Part shown: positions 61,362 to 64,000 of the stretch, piece after piece
Layout: each line of letters opens with the position of its first letter
Position numbering within the stretch: position 1 is the stretch's first letter
DNA from: Micromonospora okii
GTDB lineage: Bacteria > Actinomycetota > Actinomycetes > Mycobacteriales > Micromonosporaceae
Assembly (NCBI RefSeq): GCF_020884795.1
Contig: NZ_BBZF01000015.1
Location: 1-64,000, forward strand
Direction of reading: 5' to 3'
Length of the DNA stretch: 64,000 nt
Notes under the pieces: model-generated
The model's input: only the letters and a program-made list of their open reading frames with translations
Database searches by the model: none
Told to the model about the DNA's origin: nothing
Position numbers and translations under genes: made by a program

Positions 61362-64000
<2,639 letters not shown>

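Overview
The window is high-GC actinobacterial DNA, most likely from Micromonospora or a close relative. Evidence is the GC-rich third codon positions, frequent GTG/TTG starts, mycothiol-linked families (maleylpyruvate isomerase fold, Rv2466c-like DsbA protein), an LpqY-SugABC type transporter, a CvnA/CvnB pair and CebR-type cellulose-utilisation boxes.

Left part (about 1-19,800) looks like an integrated island. A tRNA-Leu(GAG) at 19713-19796 has its 3' end facing a tyrosine recombinase and a small AbrB-like gene. Left of these lies a long minus-strand gene array (16375 down to 1733) opposed by a frameshifted HTH/TPR regulator. The array starts with folE, queD, queE and a phosphoribosyltransferase, followed by a radical SAM enzyme, a DegT aminotransferase and a QueC-like protein: the steps from GTP to preQ0, and probably on to a preQ0 nucleotide. 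It continues as a tightly coupled run (mostly 4-nt ATGA overlaps) of a hydroxypyruvate-isomerase-like protein (frameshifted), a thymidylate-kinase-like protein, a ribulose-phosphate-3-epimerase-like barrel, a HAD phosphatase, a G6P-isomerase-type cupin, an HPr-kinase-like protein, a nucleotidyltransferase, a P-loop kinase, an inositol-monophosphatase-like enzyme, a second thymidylate-kinase-like protein and an APH-type kinase. A glycosyltransferase and a second HAD gene sit at the far left. No tRNA-guanine transglycosylase, QueF or Dpd gene is present. I therefore infer a dedicated pathway for a 7-deazaguanine nucleotide/sugar conjugate rather than tRNA or DNA modification. A repeated palindrome at gene junctions, a motif shared by both divergent promoter regions, and TTA codons in folE, queE, the GT and the HAD gene suggest specific regulation.

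Right part (about 20,000-64,000) looks like core chromosome. It holds a TPR/Pro-rich/FN3 membrane protein and a propeller/FN3 protein, followed by a MoxR-DUF58-transglutaminase-like operon in which the last protein lacks the catalytic Cys and His. After that come DUF1028, a maleylpyruvate-isomerase-fold protein, PAP2 and DUF3159 genes; a secreted GH48 cellulase and a GH1 beta-glucosidase sharing TGGGAGCGCTCCCA-type operators; a CvnA/CvnB pair; an FGGY kinase; a fused anthranilate synthase preceded by a 19-residue leader peptide with tandem Trp codons (trp attenuator); WrbA; small stress or membrane proteins; an AlkZ-like protein; a large secreted subtilase; a trehalose-type ABC transporter (lpqY-sugABC order); a DsbA-like protein; a two-domain VOC protein; a HAD protein; and a GH63/MGH1-like glucosidase cut by the right edge. 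Strong GC-rich hairpins separate many of these units.
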